From: an uncultured Bacteroides sp.
GTDB lineage: Bacteria; Bacteroidota; Bacteroidia; Bacteroidales; Bacteroidaceae
Assembly (NCBI GenBank): GCA_900553185.1
Contig: USCT01000020.1
Span: forward strand, 1 to 34,320
Length of the DNA stretch: 34,320 bases
Direction: 5' to 3'
A program made the position numbers and the translations under genes. The notes beneath the pieces are model-generated. The model worked only from the letters and a program-made list of their open reading frames with translations, was not told where the DNA came from and did no database searches. Below are positions 1-8,450 of the stretch, one piece after another. Numbering within the stretch: position 1 is the first letter of the stretch; every line of letters begins with the position of its first letter.

Positions 1-105
1 ATTATTCTTTGGGCGGATTAACCGCTGTCAATGTTGGCAAACATAGTAACTTTTCCTTTCTTTAAACCGACAAAAGCGTAATCATAGCTTTGTCTATCGG
101 AATAA

Positions 106-113
106 CAAAGATA
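106..113 (-). promoter_or_regulatory. Possible -7 promoter element for a gene left of the window
   Basis: The minus strand reads TATCTTTG here, a match to the Bacteroidales -7 consensus TAnnTTTG. The -33 region is poor. The minus-strand sequence between this site and position 1 contains only very short open frames, so it would be the 5' leader of a gene starting beyond the left edge. No gene is supported in positions 1-299; the one open frame there (150-374, minus) has no recognisable content. Confidence 0.3.
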
Positions 114-299
114 CACAAAATTATTGAATAAACCATAAAACAAGCCCTTTTAGCAAAATACCGACCCGATACCTGACCGATTTTCCGCTTCCGCATCAAA
201 ATTCAGGAGAACAGGTTCAAAACAATCCGCATCGGCTTCAGAATTATTTTCCCATAGCCGGCGTCCGATAACCGGCCCATGAATAAAGCCTGCCGGTAT

Positions 300-331
300 T
301 TTGCCGTCATGCGGAAAATCGCCTATCTTTG
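300..331 (+). promoter_or_regulatory. Bacteroidales sigma-type promoter of the NamZ-like gene
   Basis: TTTG at 300-303 is followed after 20 bp by TATCTTTG at 324-331, a full match to the Bacteroides TTTG-(19-21)-TAnnTTTG promoter. Transcription would begin near 338, which excludes the upstream in-frame ATGs at 279 and 309 and supports the start at 363. Confidence 0.75.
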
Positions 332-362
332 TATACCGGAACTTCATAAAAAAGAACCTGTC

Positions 363-1553
363 ATGACAAAGCACTTACCCACCTGCATCATCGCATGCCT
401 CCTGACCTTCATTCTGACCCTGACGGACGCTTACGGAGAGAACATACGTACCGGAGCCGACCAGACGGAACAATACTTTCCGCTTCTGAAAGGAAAACGG
501 GTCACCCTGGTAGTAAACCAGACCTCCCGAATAGGCGAAACACACCTGCTCGACACGCTTTGCGCCCTGGGAATACGCCCCGTGCAGATTCTGGCACCGG
601 AACACGGATTCCGTGGAACCGCCGACGCGGGCGAAACGGTCCGAAACGGGAAAGATACCCGTACCGGTGTACCCATCTACTCCCTGTACGGGAAGAACAA
701 GAAGCCTCAACCGGAACAATTGCAACGGACGGACTGGGTGGTATTCGACATTCAGGACGCAGGTGCCCGCTTCTATACCTACATCAGTACCTTGTATTAC
801 GTGATGCAGGCCTGTGCCGAACAACACAAGCCCCTCCTCCTGCTGGATCGCCCCACCCCGTGCGACTACATCGACGGACCGGTGCTGAAGAGTGGCTACA
901 AGAGTTTCGTGGGCATGTTTCCCATCCCGGTATTGCACGGATGTACCATCGGCGAACTGGCCCGGATGATGAACGGAGAAGGCTGGCTGGGCAACGGACT
1001 CCGGTGTGAGCTGACCGTCGTTCCGGTGAGCGGATGGCGACACGGACAACCGTATTCCCTTCCGGTGAAACCCTCGCCCAACCTGCCGAACGACCAGGCC
1101 ATCGCCCTCTACCCTTCCCTGTGTCCCTTCGAGGGAACTCCCGTAAGTGTGGGAAGGGGTACCCGGAGTCCGTTCCAGATTGTCGGAAGTCCCGTTACCC
1201 GTAATTTCCCGTATACGTTCGTACCCAGGCCGACGGCCGGTTCGGACAAGAATCCGCTCCAGAACGGAAAGACCTGCTACGGACTCGACCTTCGCCAGAC
1301 GACTCCTCCGGCCGGATTCTCGCTGGAATACGTCCTCCTGTTCTACCAGGCGTACCGGAAGGCCGGACAAGGAGACAAGTTTTTCAGCCGCCCCCGTTTC
1401 TTCGACCTGCTGATGGGCACCGACCAGGTACGCCTGGACATCCTGAAAGGAAAGGATGAAGCCGGAATCCGTTCTGCCTGGCAAGCCGACCTGGAAAAAT
1501 ACCGGAACATGCGGATGAAATACCTGCTCTATCCGGATCGGGAGCAGGAATAA
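363..1553 (+). CDS. namZ: DUF1343 exo-beta-N-acetylmuramidase (NamZ-like, GH171)
   Basis: Predicted 396-residue secreted enzyme of the DUF1343 family. Characterised members (NamZ of Bacillus subtilis and Tannerella) remove terminal N-acetylmuramic acid from peptidoglycan fragments, so a role in cell-wall recycling or scavenging is likely. The start at 363 gives a clean Sec signal peptide (MTKHLPTCIIACLL, ending near DAYG) and lies about 25 nt after the predicted transcription start. Visible family motifs are LVVNQTS, APEHGFRG with the candidate catalytic Glu80, DIQDAGARFYTY, LDRPTPC, and KPSPNLPN followed by YPSLCPFEGT. The gene is monocistronic and convergent with the SusD gene. It is visibly more GC-rich than the neighbouring SusC/SusD genes. 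The family call is firm; the substrate is inferred from family knowledge. Confidence 0.9.
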   Translation: MTKHLPTCIIACLLTFILTLTDAYGENIRTGADQTEQYFPLLKGKRVTLVVNQTSRIGETHLLDTLCALGIRPVQILAPEHGFRGTADAGETVRNGKDTRTGVPIYSLYGKNKKPQPEQLQRTDWVVFDIQDAGARFYTYISTLYYVMQACAEQHKPLLLLDRPTPCDYIDGPVLKSGYKSFVGMFPIPVLHGCTIGELARMMNGEGWLGNGLRCELTVVPVSGWRHGQPYSLPVKPSPNLPNDQAIALYPSLCPFEGTPVSVGRGTRSPFQIVGSPVTRNFPYTFVPRPTAGSDKNPLQNGKTCYGLDLRQTTPPAGFSLEYVLLFYQAYRKAGQGDKFFSRPRFFDLLMGTDQVRLDILKGKDEAGIRSAWQADLEKYRNMRMKYLLYPDREQE

Positions 1554-1605
1554 TGCCGAAAAACGATGTCCCCTGCCCGCACATTTTGTAAGAAACACCT
1601 GAACG

Positions 1606-1643
1606 AAAAAGGTGGAAAATACTCATCAAGAGCACTTTCCACC
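1606..1643 (-). terminator. Terminator of the tat/keto-glycoside/SusCD operon
   Basis: GGTGGAAA (1611-1618) pairs with TTTCCACC (1636-1643), with an inner CTC/GAG pairing. Read on the minus strand the hairpin is followed by TTTTT (1610-1606). It lies about 25 nt past the SusD stop codon, as expected for the end of the leftward operon. Confidence 0.7.
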
Positions 1644-1666
1644 AACATAAACAAATCCAAACTTTC

Positions 1667-3382
1667 CTAGTTACCTCCATAACCAGGATTTTGTTCCAAA
1701 AGATTGTTTGCCCCGATAATACTATAATGAATCGGGAATCGGTTCAGATACTGATTATTAGTAGCTTTGTGATCCCACCAGTCTTCGGTTACGTATGCCC
1801 CCCAACGAACTAGATCCGTACGCCGGCGTCCTTCGCCCAAAAATTCAAGTTTCCATTCTTTCAGCATGCGATATTCATTAAGATTAGCGGCGGTTACAGG
1901 ATCCGGATCAACTCCATCGACAAAATAGCGTTTACGAACGGTATTTATTAAATCAGCAGCCCCTTGTTTATCACCAATACGCATCTTGCATTCAGCCAGA
2001 GTATAATAGATTTCAGTCAAACGAATCACAGGGATATCAGGATTGTACATCTCCTTATACTCGTCAGCATTCGGTCTCGGACTACGTTTCATCAGACGTA
2101 CACCAGAATCCTCCTCACCCGTAGCGATGGTAGAAGGCAGCTCGTCCACACTCGCATATTCCGTACCGACCTTGGTAAAACAAGCTATCTGGTCACGAAT
2201 GACAAGCGGTTGACCGATATAGTCTCTCGCTCCTACGCAAACCCAGTCCGGATGATCAGGATTCACCAGCTTGCCCACTACAAACATGCCACGATACTTT
2301 CCACCTTCTTCATAGACATATTGCTGTTTACGGACATCCTTATCGTCGTAACCTTCATAATTATTACTCAAATTGAAGTGGTATAAGTTCCCTTTCGGAT
2401 CACGGCTGGGAATCAAACAACTTCCATTGTCCGCATCGGAATCCTTCAATCCCCCCAAAAAGCCCTTATAATTATAGGGCATGGAAGGTTTCCAATAGCA
2501 TCCATCGGTTTCCAGCTTTGCATTTTCACTGGGAAGTGTCCAGATGATTTCGGGACAGGTTTCATTCCGGAAACCAAAAATATCGGTCCAGTCTTTTGCC
2601 AGTTCATAACTTCCATATTTCCCATCGATGATATCCTGACAAATCTGGGCAGCCTCCTGATACATCGGTTTTCCGATATAAGCTTCCGCGTTGAAATAAA
2701 GCTTAGCCTTCAGAGCGGCGGCTACGGCCTGATGGACCGTATTGGTCTCCATTGCCCCCAATTCCGTCTTTACAGGCAATCCGGAGAGAGCCTCCGTCAG
2801 CAACGAATCGATAAAATTGAATGTCTCTACATCGGTAGACCGAGGCAAAACTTCACTTTGAGTAGTCGTATAGAGCGGAACTCCCCCGAAGAAATCCAGT
2901 CCGTCCAAGTAAAAGGAAGCTACCAACGTATTCATCTGACTCAACATGGACTCTTTGGTTCCAGGCTCAAAGCCCAAAGCTTCGAAATCAATCTTCTGCA
3001 AATCTTCCAACGCATCCCAGGACAATGCGATTCCCATCGAGAAATTCGTCCATCCATTCGCAATACTGGTCATGTCTTCGGTATACTCATGGTGATGAAA
3101 TTTCTGATAGACGGCCCCATCATACCAGTCGCTTCCGCGAGTAGGAACACAGAATTCATCCGTACCGAGCTCCTGCAACTCCCATCGGGCCCTATCCTGG
3201 GCAATCCACCATCGCCAATGGGTAAAAGGTCTGTTAAAGCGTTCCCAAACCGCCTCCTGCGAAGAGTAGAACGTTTCAGGCACTACTTGAGAATAAAACG
3301 TTGGCTCCACATTGCAGGAAGTTCCCATAGTCAAAAAGAACAAGCTTCCTACAATTCCTGATTTTATAGTAAATACTTTCAT
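1667..3382 (-). CDS. RagB/SusD family nutrient-uptake outer membrane lipoprotein
   Basis: Predicted 571-residue SusD-like surface lipoprotein, the lid of a SusCD transporter that captures glycans or glycosides for its TonB-dependent partner. The signal peptide ends in a lipobox, TMGTSC, with Cys23 as lipidation site. The body has typical SusD features: tryptophan-rich TPR-like N-terminal segments (ERFNRPFTHWRWW), the family phrase AALKAKLYFNAEAY, and the C-terminal hallmark VIRLTEIYYTLAEC followed by EWKLEFLGEGRRRTDLVRWG. It starts 50 nt after the SusC stop on the same strand and is the last gene before a terminator. The ligand cannot be told from sequence; the linked genes suggest a small glycoside rather than a polymer. 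Confidence 0.95.
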   Translation of the reverse strand: MKVFTIKSGIVGSLFFLTMGTSCNVEPTFYSQVVPETFYSSQEAVWERFNRPFTHWRWWIAQDRARWELQELGTDEFCVPTRGSDWYDGAVYQKFHHHEYTEDMTSIANGWTNFSMGIALSWDALEDLQKIDFEALGFEPGTKESMLSQMNTLVASFYLDGLDFFGGVPLYTTTQSEVLPRSTDVETFNFIDSLLTEALSGLPVKTELGAMETNTVHQAVAAALKAKLYFNAEAYIGKPMYQEAAQICQDIIDGKYGSYELAKDWTDIFGFRNETCPEIIWTLPSENAKLETDGCYWKPSMPYNYKGFLGGLKDSDADNGSCLIPSRDPKGNLYHFNLSNNYEGYDDKDVRKQQYVYEEGGKYRGMFVVGKLVNPDHPDWVCVGARDYIGQPLVIRDQIACFTKVGTEYASVDELPSTIATGEEDSGVRLMKRSPRPNADEYKEMYNPDIPVIRLTEIYYTLAECKMRIGDKQGAADLINTVRKRYFVDGVDPDPVTAANLNEYRMLKEWKLEFLGEGRRRTDLVRWGAYVTEDWWDHKATNNQYLNRFPIHYSIIGANNLLEQNPGYGGN

Positions 3383-3432
3383 AGCTATGTATCTTAACTT
3401 TGTTCAGTCAATATCATTCTAACCCTCATACT

Positions 3433-6400
3433 TCAGAAAGAAATCTGTAATCCCAATGTATACGTCCTTACCAACGGATAAAGTCCGTCGAAACGTTCCG
3501 TACCCTTATCCCAACCAGCAATATCAACTTCAGGGTTTACACCGCTATACTTGGTAAACATACCCACATTTCCCACCGTAGCATAGATACGGAGTCTGTC
3601 AAGCCATTTGGAATAGTCTTTCAACGAGAGTGAATATCCCAAAGAAATGGCATCAATCTTCAAAAAAGTACCATCTTCCAGATAATAGTCGCAAATCTGT
3701 TTCTCACCTCGGATGTGGTTGAACTTTCCATAAGCTTCTTTCAGCACATTGCACTCGTCGATTCCCTGGATACCGAAGTACATATTGATCATGTTGTACA
3801 CATCGAACTTAATCCAGCTACGCATATTGATATTCAAATCAAAGTTCTTATACATGATCGAGTTATTCCATCCCAGCATAATCTTTGGCACATAATTGCC
3901 AATATATTGCTTGTCCGCTTCGGTCTTCTCAGCAGCAGGAATCACCTCTCCTTCCTTGTTGTACAACAAGAAATTACCATCATCGTCAAATCCGGCAAAT
4001 TTCCAAAGATAGAAAGAACCGATGGTAGAACCTTCCTCCATTCTGGCAGCATCGCCCGGTGTACCCGGAGTCGGAAATGAGTTTCCATTGTAGTAAGTAT
4101 TATTTCCCCATAGCGTAAGAATCTTACCAGTATTATGAGCCAGATTCACTTTGGAAGTCCACACAAAGTCTTTGTTCCGGATGATATCACCCCCTACTTC
4201 GAACTCCCAACCTTTACTTTCCATAGCTCCGATGTTCTGCCATTGCGTTCCTTGAGTAAATGGAGGTTGAGGTACCTTCACCTCGTAAATCATGTTATCG
4301 ATCTTACGGCGATAGTAATCGAACTTTCCGTAAAGACGATTGTCAAAGAAGGAGAAATCCAATCCGATGTTCCATTCCTTTTTCTCTTCCCATCCCAAAT
4401 TTTCATTAATATTTTGCGTTTTACCATAAGAATATGCCCAGGTTCCATTAGGTAGCATCCAGTAAGCATCCGAACCCAACATATTGGCCATGAAGGAGGA
4501 GCTGAAATCATTGTTACCTGTCACACCATAACCGAAACGAAGTTTCAGGTCATCCATCCAATCGACTTTCTCCATAAACTTTTCGTTGGAAATACGCCAT
4601 CCTCCAGACAACGCCCAAAAATTTCCCCAACGGTTCTGAGCCGAAAATTTTGACGAACCTTCATGACGGATAGTTGCCGTCACCATATATTTATCATTAT
4701 AGGAATAGTTCGCACGGGCATATAGCGCAAACAAGCGTTCTGTGATGTTCTTTCCGGAACCCATTCCGGCCTTACCATCACTCAGGTAAGAACCTTTACC
4801 AATATCCCAAAAACGGATTCCTTCTACATCGAAATTATAATTTTCAGCATAAAAGTTTTCACCGTTGTTTTCAAAGTAAGAATAACCTGCCACGGTATTC
4901 AGGCTATGTCCTCCTTCCAGCTCTTTCACGTATGTGGCGTAGCCTTCCGAAGTCAGGTTTTCGGTCTTACTGAACTCCAGTTTGGCCCATCCGGTACGAC
5001 TGTTGTTTACTTCATCCAAGTGATAGCGGGAACGGAACTGGTGAAGCTCCCACTGACGGCTCTCATATCCGATGGTCTGCGTGTACGACAGACCAGGTAT
5101 CGCCTTGACATTCAATTTCAAAGAAACTTCCGGTTTGAACCACTTATCAAGTCCTTCATAATCATACAAGGCCGAATTGGCCAACACGTTGTAATCCAAG
5201 GTTTCGCCTGTCCATACATTATATCCGCTCTCGCTATCCGGATCGTATGGAGAACGAGTCGGATTGTTTCTCAATGCCTGTTGGAAATTAGGCCAGTTGT
5301 TATTTCTCCAAGCCTGACGATAATCTACATTCGGACGAATTTCGAGCCATCCATCAAACAATTTGAAATTCGCATTGATTCTTCCTCCATAATCCTGCCG
5401 AGAATCATCAATGGCAATACCTTCATTCTTCTGATAAAAAAATGAAGTGAATACCTGAGCATTTTCCGTCCCCAATTCCAGAGTCAGATTGTGTTTCTGA
5501 GAGAAATTGTTGTCATTAATCAATTCTTCCCACCAATCCACATTATCCCCATAATCGATTCCGACGTTGTGATCCCTATATTCATCGGCGCTCAGCATTT
5601 CCGGTTTTCCGTAATCTTGCTTCTTGGAAAGTTCTGTACTATAAGTCAATTTAACTTTCCCGTTCGTATTCGATCCACTCTTGGTCGTAATTAAAATGAC
5701 TCCCGAGGCAGCCCGTGTACCATAAATGGCTCCGGCAGAAGCATCCTTCAACACATCAATCGATTTCACATCATCCAAATTGACAGAACGAATATCACCA
5801 CCAGGAAAACCATCAATTACAATCAACGGTGACCTTCCGGCATTGATAGAAGTCATACCACGCAACTGGATAGTAGTTCCGGCATTCGCGCTACCGTTGT
5901 TCTGCAACAACAATCCACTGATCTTGCCCTGCAGGGAAGTAGTTATATCGGCTCCTCCAACCCCTTTCATCATATCATTTGCGGAAAGAGAAGTCACGGC
6001 GCTGGTCACCTGTTTCTTCTCCATGGTTCCATATCCTACCACAACCACCTCATCCAAGGTTTCCGAATCTTCGGACAAGGTAACTCTGATGAGATTCTGA
6101 CCTTTTACCGAAACCTCTTTCGTCTTATAGCCGATAAATGATATTTCCAGAACGGCATTGGCCGGTACATCCTGCAAGACGACCCGTCCGTCAATATCTG
6201 TTACATTCCCGTTTGTTGTTCCCTTTACCAATACATTGGCTCCAATCAGTTCTCCCGCATTGTCAGATACGACTACCGTCACCTTCTGATGCTGCTGGGC
6301 CATTGATTTTTCATTCAAATCACGATGGGAGGCCGATAAATCTTTAGCTTGCAAGTTAACCGTTGTAATCCCCAATAACCCCGAGACAAGCAATACCGTC

Positions 6401-6456
6401 ACTTGCCTGAACGAAGTACAACGCATGCCTAAGTTATGTTTCTTTCCAGATATCAT
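3433..6456 (-). CDS. SusC/RagA family TonB-dependent outer membrane transporter
   Basis: Predicted 1,007-residue SusC-type TonB-dependent channel. A signal peptide is followed by a carboxypeptidase-D-like domain at about residues 55-120 (GANVLVKGTTNG, TDIDG, LEISFIGYKT), a TonB-box/plug start at EVVVVGYGTMEKK, plug motifs GGADITTSLQGKI and SPLIVIDGFPGG, then the beta barrel ending in the aromatic outer-membrane signature LGLQISF. The longest frame begins with TTG at 6462; the ATG at 6456 is preferred. It pairs with the SusD gene 50 nt downstream and follows the TIM-barrel gene by 56 nt with no clear promoter between, so it probably belongs to the same operon. The length is normal for the family. 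Confidence 0.95.
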   Translation of the reverse strand: MISGKKHNLGMRCTSFRQVTVLLVSGLLGITTVNLQAKDLSASHRDLNEKSMAQQHQKVTVVVSDNAGELIGANVLVKGTTNGNVTDIDGRVVLQDVPANAVLEISFIGYKTKEVSVKGQNLIRVTLSEDSETLDEVVVVGYGTMEKKQVTSAVTSLSANDMMKGVGGADITTSLQGKISGLLLQNNGSANAGTTIQLRGMTSINAGRSPLIVIDGFPGGDIRSVNLDDVKSIDVLKDASAGAIYGTRAASGVILITTKSGSNTNGKVKLTYSTELSKKQDYGKPEMLSADEYRDHNVGIDYGDNVDWWEELINDNNFSQKHNLTLELGTENAQVFTSFFYQKNEGIAIDDSRQDYGGRINANFKLFDGWLEIRPNVDYRQAWRNNNWPNFQQALRNNPTRSPYDPDSESGYNVWTGETLDYNVLANSALYDYEGLDKWFKPEVSLKLNVKAIPGLSYTQTIGYESRQWELHQFRSRYHLDEVNNSRTGWAKLEFSKTENLTSEGYATYVKELEGGHSLNTVAGYSYFENNGENFYAENYNFDVEGIRFWDIGKGSYLSDGKAGMGSGKNITERLFALYARANYSYNDKYMVTATIRHEGSSKFSAQNRWGNFWALSGGWRISNEKFMEKVDWMDDLKLRFGYGVTGNNDFSSSFMANMLGSDAYWMLPNGTWAYSYGKTQNINENLGWEEKKEWNIGLDFSFFDNRLYGKFDYYRRKIDNMIYEVKVPQPPFTQGTQWQNIGAMESKGWEFEVGGDIIRNKDFVWTSKVNLAHNTGKILTLWGNNTYYNGNSFPTPGTPGDAARMEEGSTIGSFYLWKFAGFDDDGNFLLYNKEGEVIPAAEKTEADKQYIGNYVPKIMLGWNNSIMYKNFDLNINMRSWIKFDVYNMINMYFGIQGIDECNVLKEAYGKFNHIRGEKQICDYYLEDGTFLKIDAISLGYSLSLKDYSKWLDRLRIYATVGNVGMFTKYSGVNPEVDIAGWDKGTERFDGLYPLVRTYTLGLQISF

Positions 6457-6512
6457 AATCAAAATATTGTAGAATAAACAAAAATTAAAGGATTGATTCT
6501 CAATAGTAGTTG

Positions 6513-7421
6513 TTAATATTCTGCCTTAATGAAAGGGGCATCCAGCAGATATTCGATGCTCTCTCTCACACTCTTCAGTACGTCATCCGTACTATATGAT
6601 TCTATCTCGGCTACAATGTCTTTTACACCTGCCACATCCGCATTCCGGAAAATCGCGTCGTAACCAACCATACCGCTTTGTCCGATTTCCCGATGGTCTT
6701 TCAGATGCAACATTCTGAAACGTCCCGGATACTTGTGAAAATAATCGACCGGACTATTCTGTCCTCTTACCACCCAATATACGTCCATTTCGAAAAATAC
6801 ATATTCAGGGTCTGTGTGTTGCAACAGATAATCCATCATCACCTCACGGTTTTCCACTTTCTGGAATTCATGGGCATGGTTATGATAACCGAATTGTAAT
6901 CCGGCTGCCTTGCAACGTTTACCTATCTCGTTGAAATACTTGCAATAAAGATCCAGGTCCTTCACCGTTTTGGGAACTTCCAGATAAGGGAATACGATGT
7001 ATTTCATGCCAGCTTCCTTGTGGTCGGCTATACACTGGTTCCACCAGGCCAATGCCTCAGACAAATCGCCGGTCTGCAATTCATGGACATTCAAAGCTCG
7101 GCTACAATGCGAAGACAACACTTTCATACCGGCATTCTCCACATCGCGCTTGAAATCGGACGGTTTACGTCCATAGAATTTATCTTCACCGTAATAAGCC
7201 GCCTCTACCGAAGTATACCCCATATCAGCCAGACTTTTCAATGTCTTGAGATACACATCAGAAGCTTTGCCGTCTTTATTGACATCATTAATCAGACTCC
7301 GTACGGAATAAAGCTGGATTGTTATTTCTTTTTTGGCCCCTTTTTCCGGGTGAGCCATAACGATCTGGAATGGAATCAAAAACAGAATTCCAAGCATCCA
7401 AAAATAACATTGTCTTTTCAT
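6513..7421 (-). CDS. Secreted sugar phosphate isomerase/epimerase-like TIM barrel protein
   Basis: Predicted 302-residue xylose-isomerase-like TIM barrel (AP endonuclease family 2 fold) with an N-terminal Sec signal peptide ending near IVMA (residue 23), so it is expected in the periplasm. Candidate metal-binding positions are visible: VEAAYYG, SSHCSRA, the YHNHAHEF histidines, FFEMDVYW, LHLKDH and EIESY. Its place next to a DUF1080 protein and two Gfo/Idh oxidoreductases matches BT2156 of B. thetaiotaomicron as I recall it. Relatives in such loci act on keto-sugars by elimination, hydration or isomerisation rather than on sugar phosphates. The family call is secure; the specific reaction is inferred from context. 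Confidence 0.88.
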   Translation of the reverse strand: MKRQCYFWMLGILFLIPFQIVMAHPEKGAKKEITIQLYSVRSLINDVNKDGKASDVYLKTLKSLADMGYTSVEAAYYGEDKFYGRKPSDFKRDVENAGMKVLSSHCSRALNVHELQTGDLSEALAWWNQCIADHKEAGMKYIVFPYLEVPKTVKDLDLYCKYFNEIGKRCKAAGLQFGYHNHAHEFQKVENREVMMDYLLQHTDPEYVFFEMDVYWVVRGQNSPVDYFHKYPGRFRMLHLKDHREIGQSGMVGYDAIFRNADVAGVKDIVAEIESYSTDDVLKSVRESIEYLLDAPFIKAEY

Positions 7422-7443
7422 AGATAAGATAAGGAATTAAGCA

Positions 7444-7475
7444 GTTCCGGGCTCAAAACAATCTTAGCCCGGAAC
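7444..7475 (-). promoter_or_regulatory. Strong intra-operon hairpin between the DUF1080 and TIM-barrel genes
   Basis: GTTCCGGGCT (7444-7453) is perfectly complementary to AGCCCGGAAC (7466-7475), giving a 10-bp GC-rich stem with a 12-nt loop. Flanking GCA/TGC can extend it past one bulged base. No T-tract follows on the minus strand, so it resembles an mRNA processing or stabilising element more than a terminator. It lies in the 86-nt gap between genes. Confidence 0.6.
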
Positions 7476-7507
7476 ATGCATCAACTTTTAATTTAATATA
7501 ATGAAAA

Positions 7508-8398
7508 CTAGTCAAGTATCTTGATACGGATGTTTCTGAACCAGACATCATCGCCATGGTCTTGAAGTCCGATAAATCCTTCATGGTTTTCGCCACCGCA
7601 ATTATTCAGCAATTCAAAAGCCAACGGCCATTTATCTTCACTGAACTTACTTTCCTGCAACATCTTGGTCCATTGAGGAGTCCACAAATGATATTCTACG
7701 ACGTTTTCTCCGTTCTGTCCATGAACTACGGTACCTTTATAAACCATAATTTTAGCCTGATTCCATTCACCATAAGGCTTCTGGTTCTGAGGAACAGCCG
7801 GAATCATATCATACAATGAAGCAGATTGGCGGTTGTTATCCTTACCCAATTTCGCATCCGGGTGGTTGGCGTTATCCAATACCTGATATTCAGGAGCGGA
7901 AATATAAATCGGCTCCAAAACTTCGTTTCCGTCCTTGTCTTTCGAAGTGACTTCCTGTGCCAGATACAAGATACCAGAGTTACCGCCTTTCGAAATCTTC
8001 CATTCTAGTTGCAATTCAAAGTTCTTGAACTTATGTCCGAAAATCAAATCGCCACCATCGTTGTTCTGTGCTTCACCGCCACCTGAACCATTGAATTTGA
8101 TACAACCGTCTTCGATGACCCAACGTGAAGGAACCCTGTCCTTACCATAACCACGCCAGCCGTTGAATGTCTTTCCGTCGAAGATTGTAATGTAACCATC
8201 CTTGTCAATCGGAAATGCCAGACTATCTGTTTCAGGCGCCTTCAACGATTTGGAATAAGACAACATAGTGGTAGTAGGAGCGGTAGCTGTAGTTGCCGTT
8301 TCTTCCGCTACCTGATTATCGGCCTTTTTCTGGCCGCCACAAGCCGCCAAAGTACAACTCAAGGCCAATACGCCCAAGGTATAATTCATTTTTTTCAT
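7508..8398 (-). CDS. DUF1080 lipoprotein (3-keto-glycoside hydrolase family)
   Basis: Predicted 296-residue lipoprotein. The signal peptide ends in the lipobox LAAC with Cys20. No clear surface-export acidic motif follows the cysteine, so a periplasm-facing anchor is possible. After a 40-residue linker comes one DUF1080 domain, a concanavalin-like jelly roll: GYITIFDGKTFNGWRG, WVIEDGCIKF, the Gly-rich GGGEAQNNDGGDL, GNSGILYLA, APEYQVLDN, and a C-terminal GFIGLQDHGDDVWFRNIRI. DUF1080 members include 3-keto-disaccharide hydrolases, and BT2157, the counterpart in the similar B. thetaiotaomicron locus, has been assigned keto-glycosidase activity as I recall. It is flanked by a Tat-exported oxidoreductase and a secreted TIM barrel protein, which fits an oxidative glycoside-cleavage pathway. 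Confidence 0.9.
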   Translation of the reverse strand: MKKMNYTLGVLALSCTLAACGGQKKADNQVAEETATTATAPTTTMLSYSKSLKAPETDSLAFPIDKDGYITIFDGKTFNGWRGYGKDRVPSRWVIEDGCIKFNGSGGGEAQNNDGGDLIFGHKFKNFELQLEWKISKGGNSGILYLAQEVTSKDKDGNEVLEPIYISAPEYQVLDNANHPDAKLGKDNNRQSASLYDMIPAVPQNQKPYGEWNQAKIMVYKGTVVHGQNGENVVEYHLWTPQWTKMLQESKFSEDKWPLAFELLNNCGGENHEGFIGLQDHGDDVWFRNIRIKILD

Positions 8399-8450
8399 GT
8401 GAACAAATATTTAAAGTTATTGATAATCATTCTGTTGATATTCCGGATAA

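Noticed and set aside
375..1598. 407-residue open frame antisense to the NamZ-like gene
   Set aside because: It is a mirror of a GC-rich gene, has no recognisable domain, and the opposite strand carries clear DUF1343 motifs and a promoter.
1667..6456. Classical polysaccharide utilization locus with glycoside hydrolases
   Set aside because: SusC/D are present, but no glycoside hydrolase, polysaccharide lyase, hybrid two-component sensor or ECF sigma/anti-sigma pair occurs nearby; the linked enzymes are oxidoreductases, DUF1080 and a TIM barrel.
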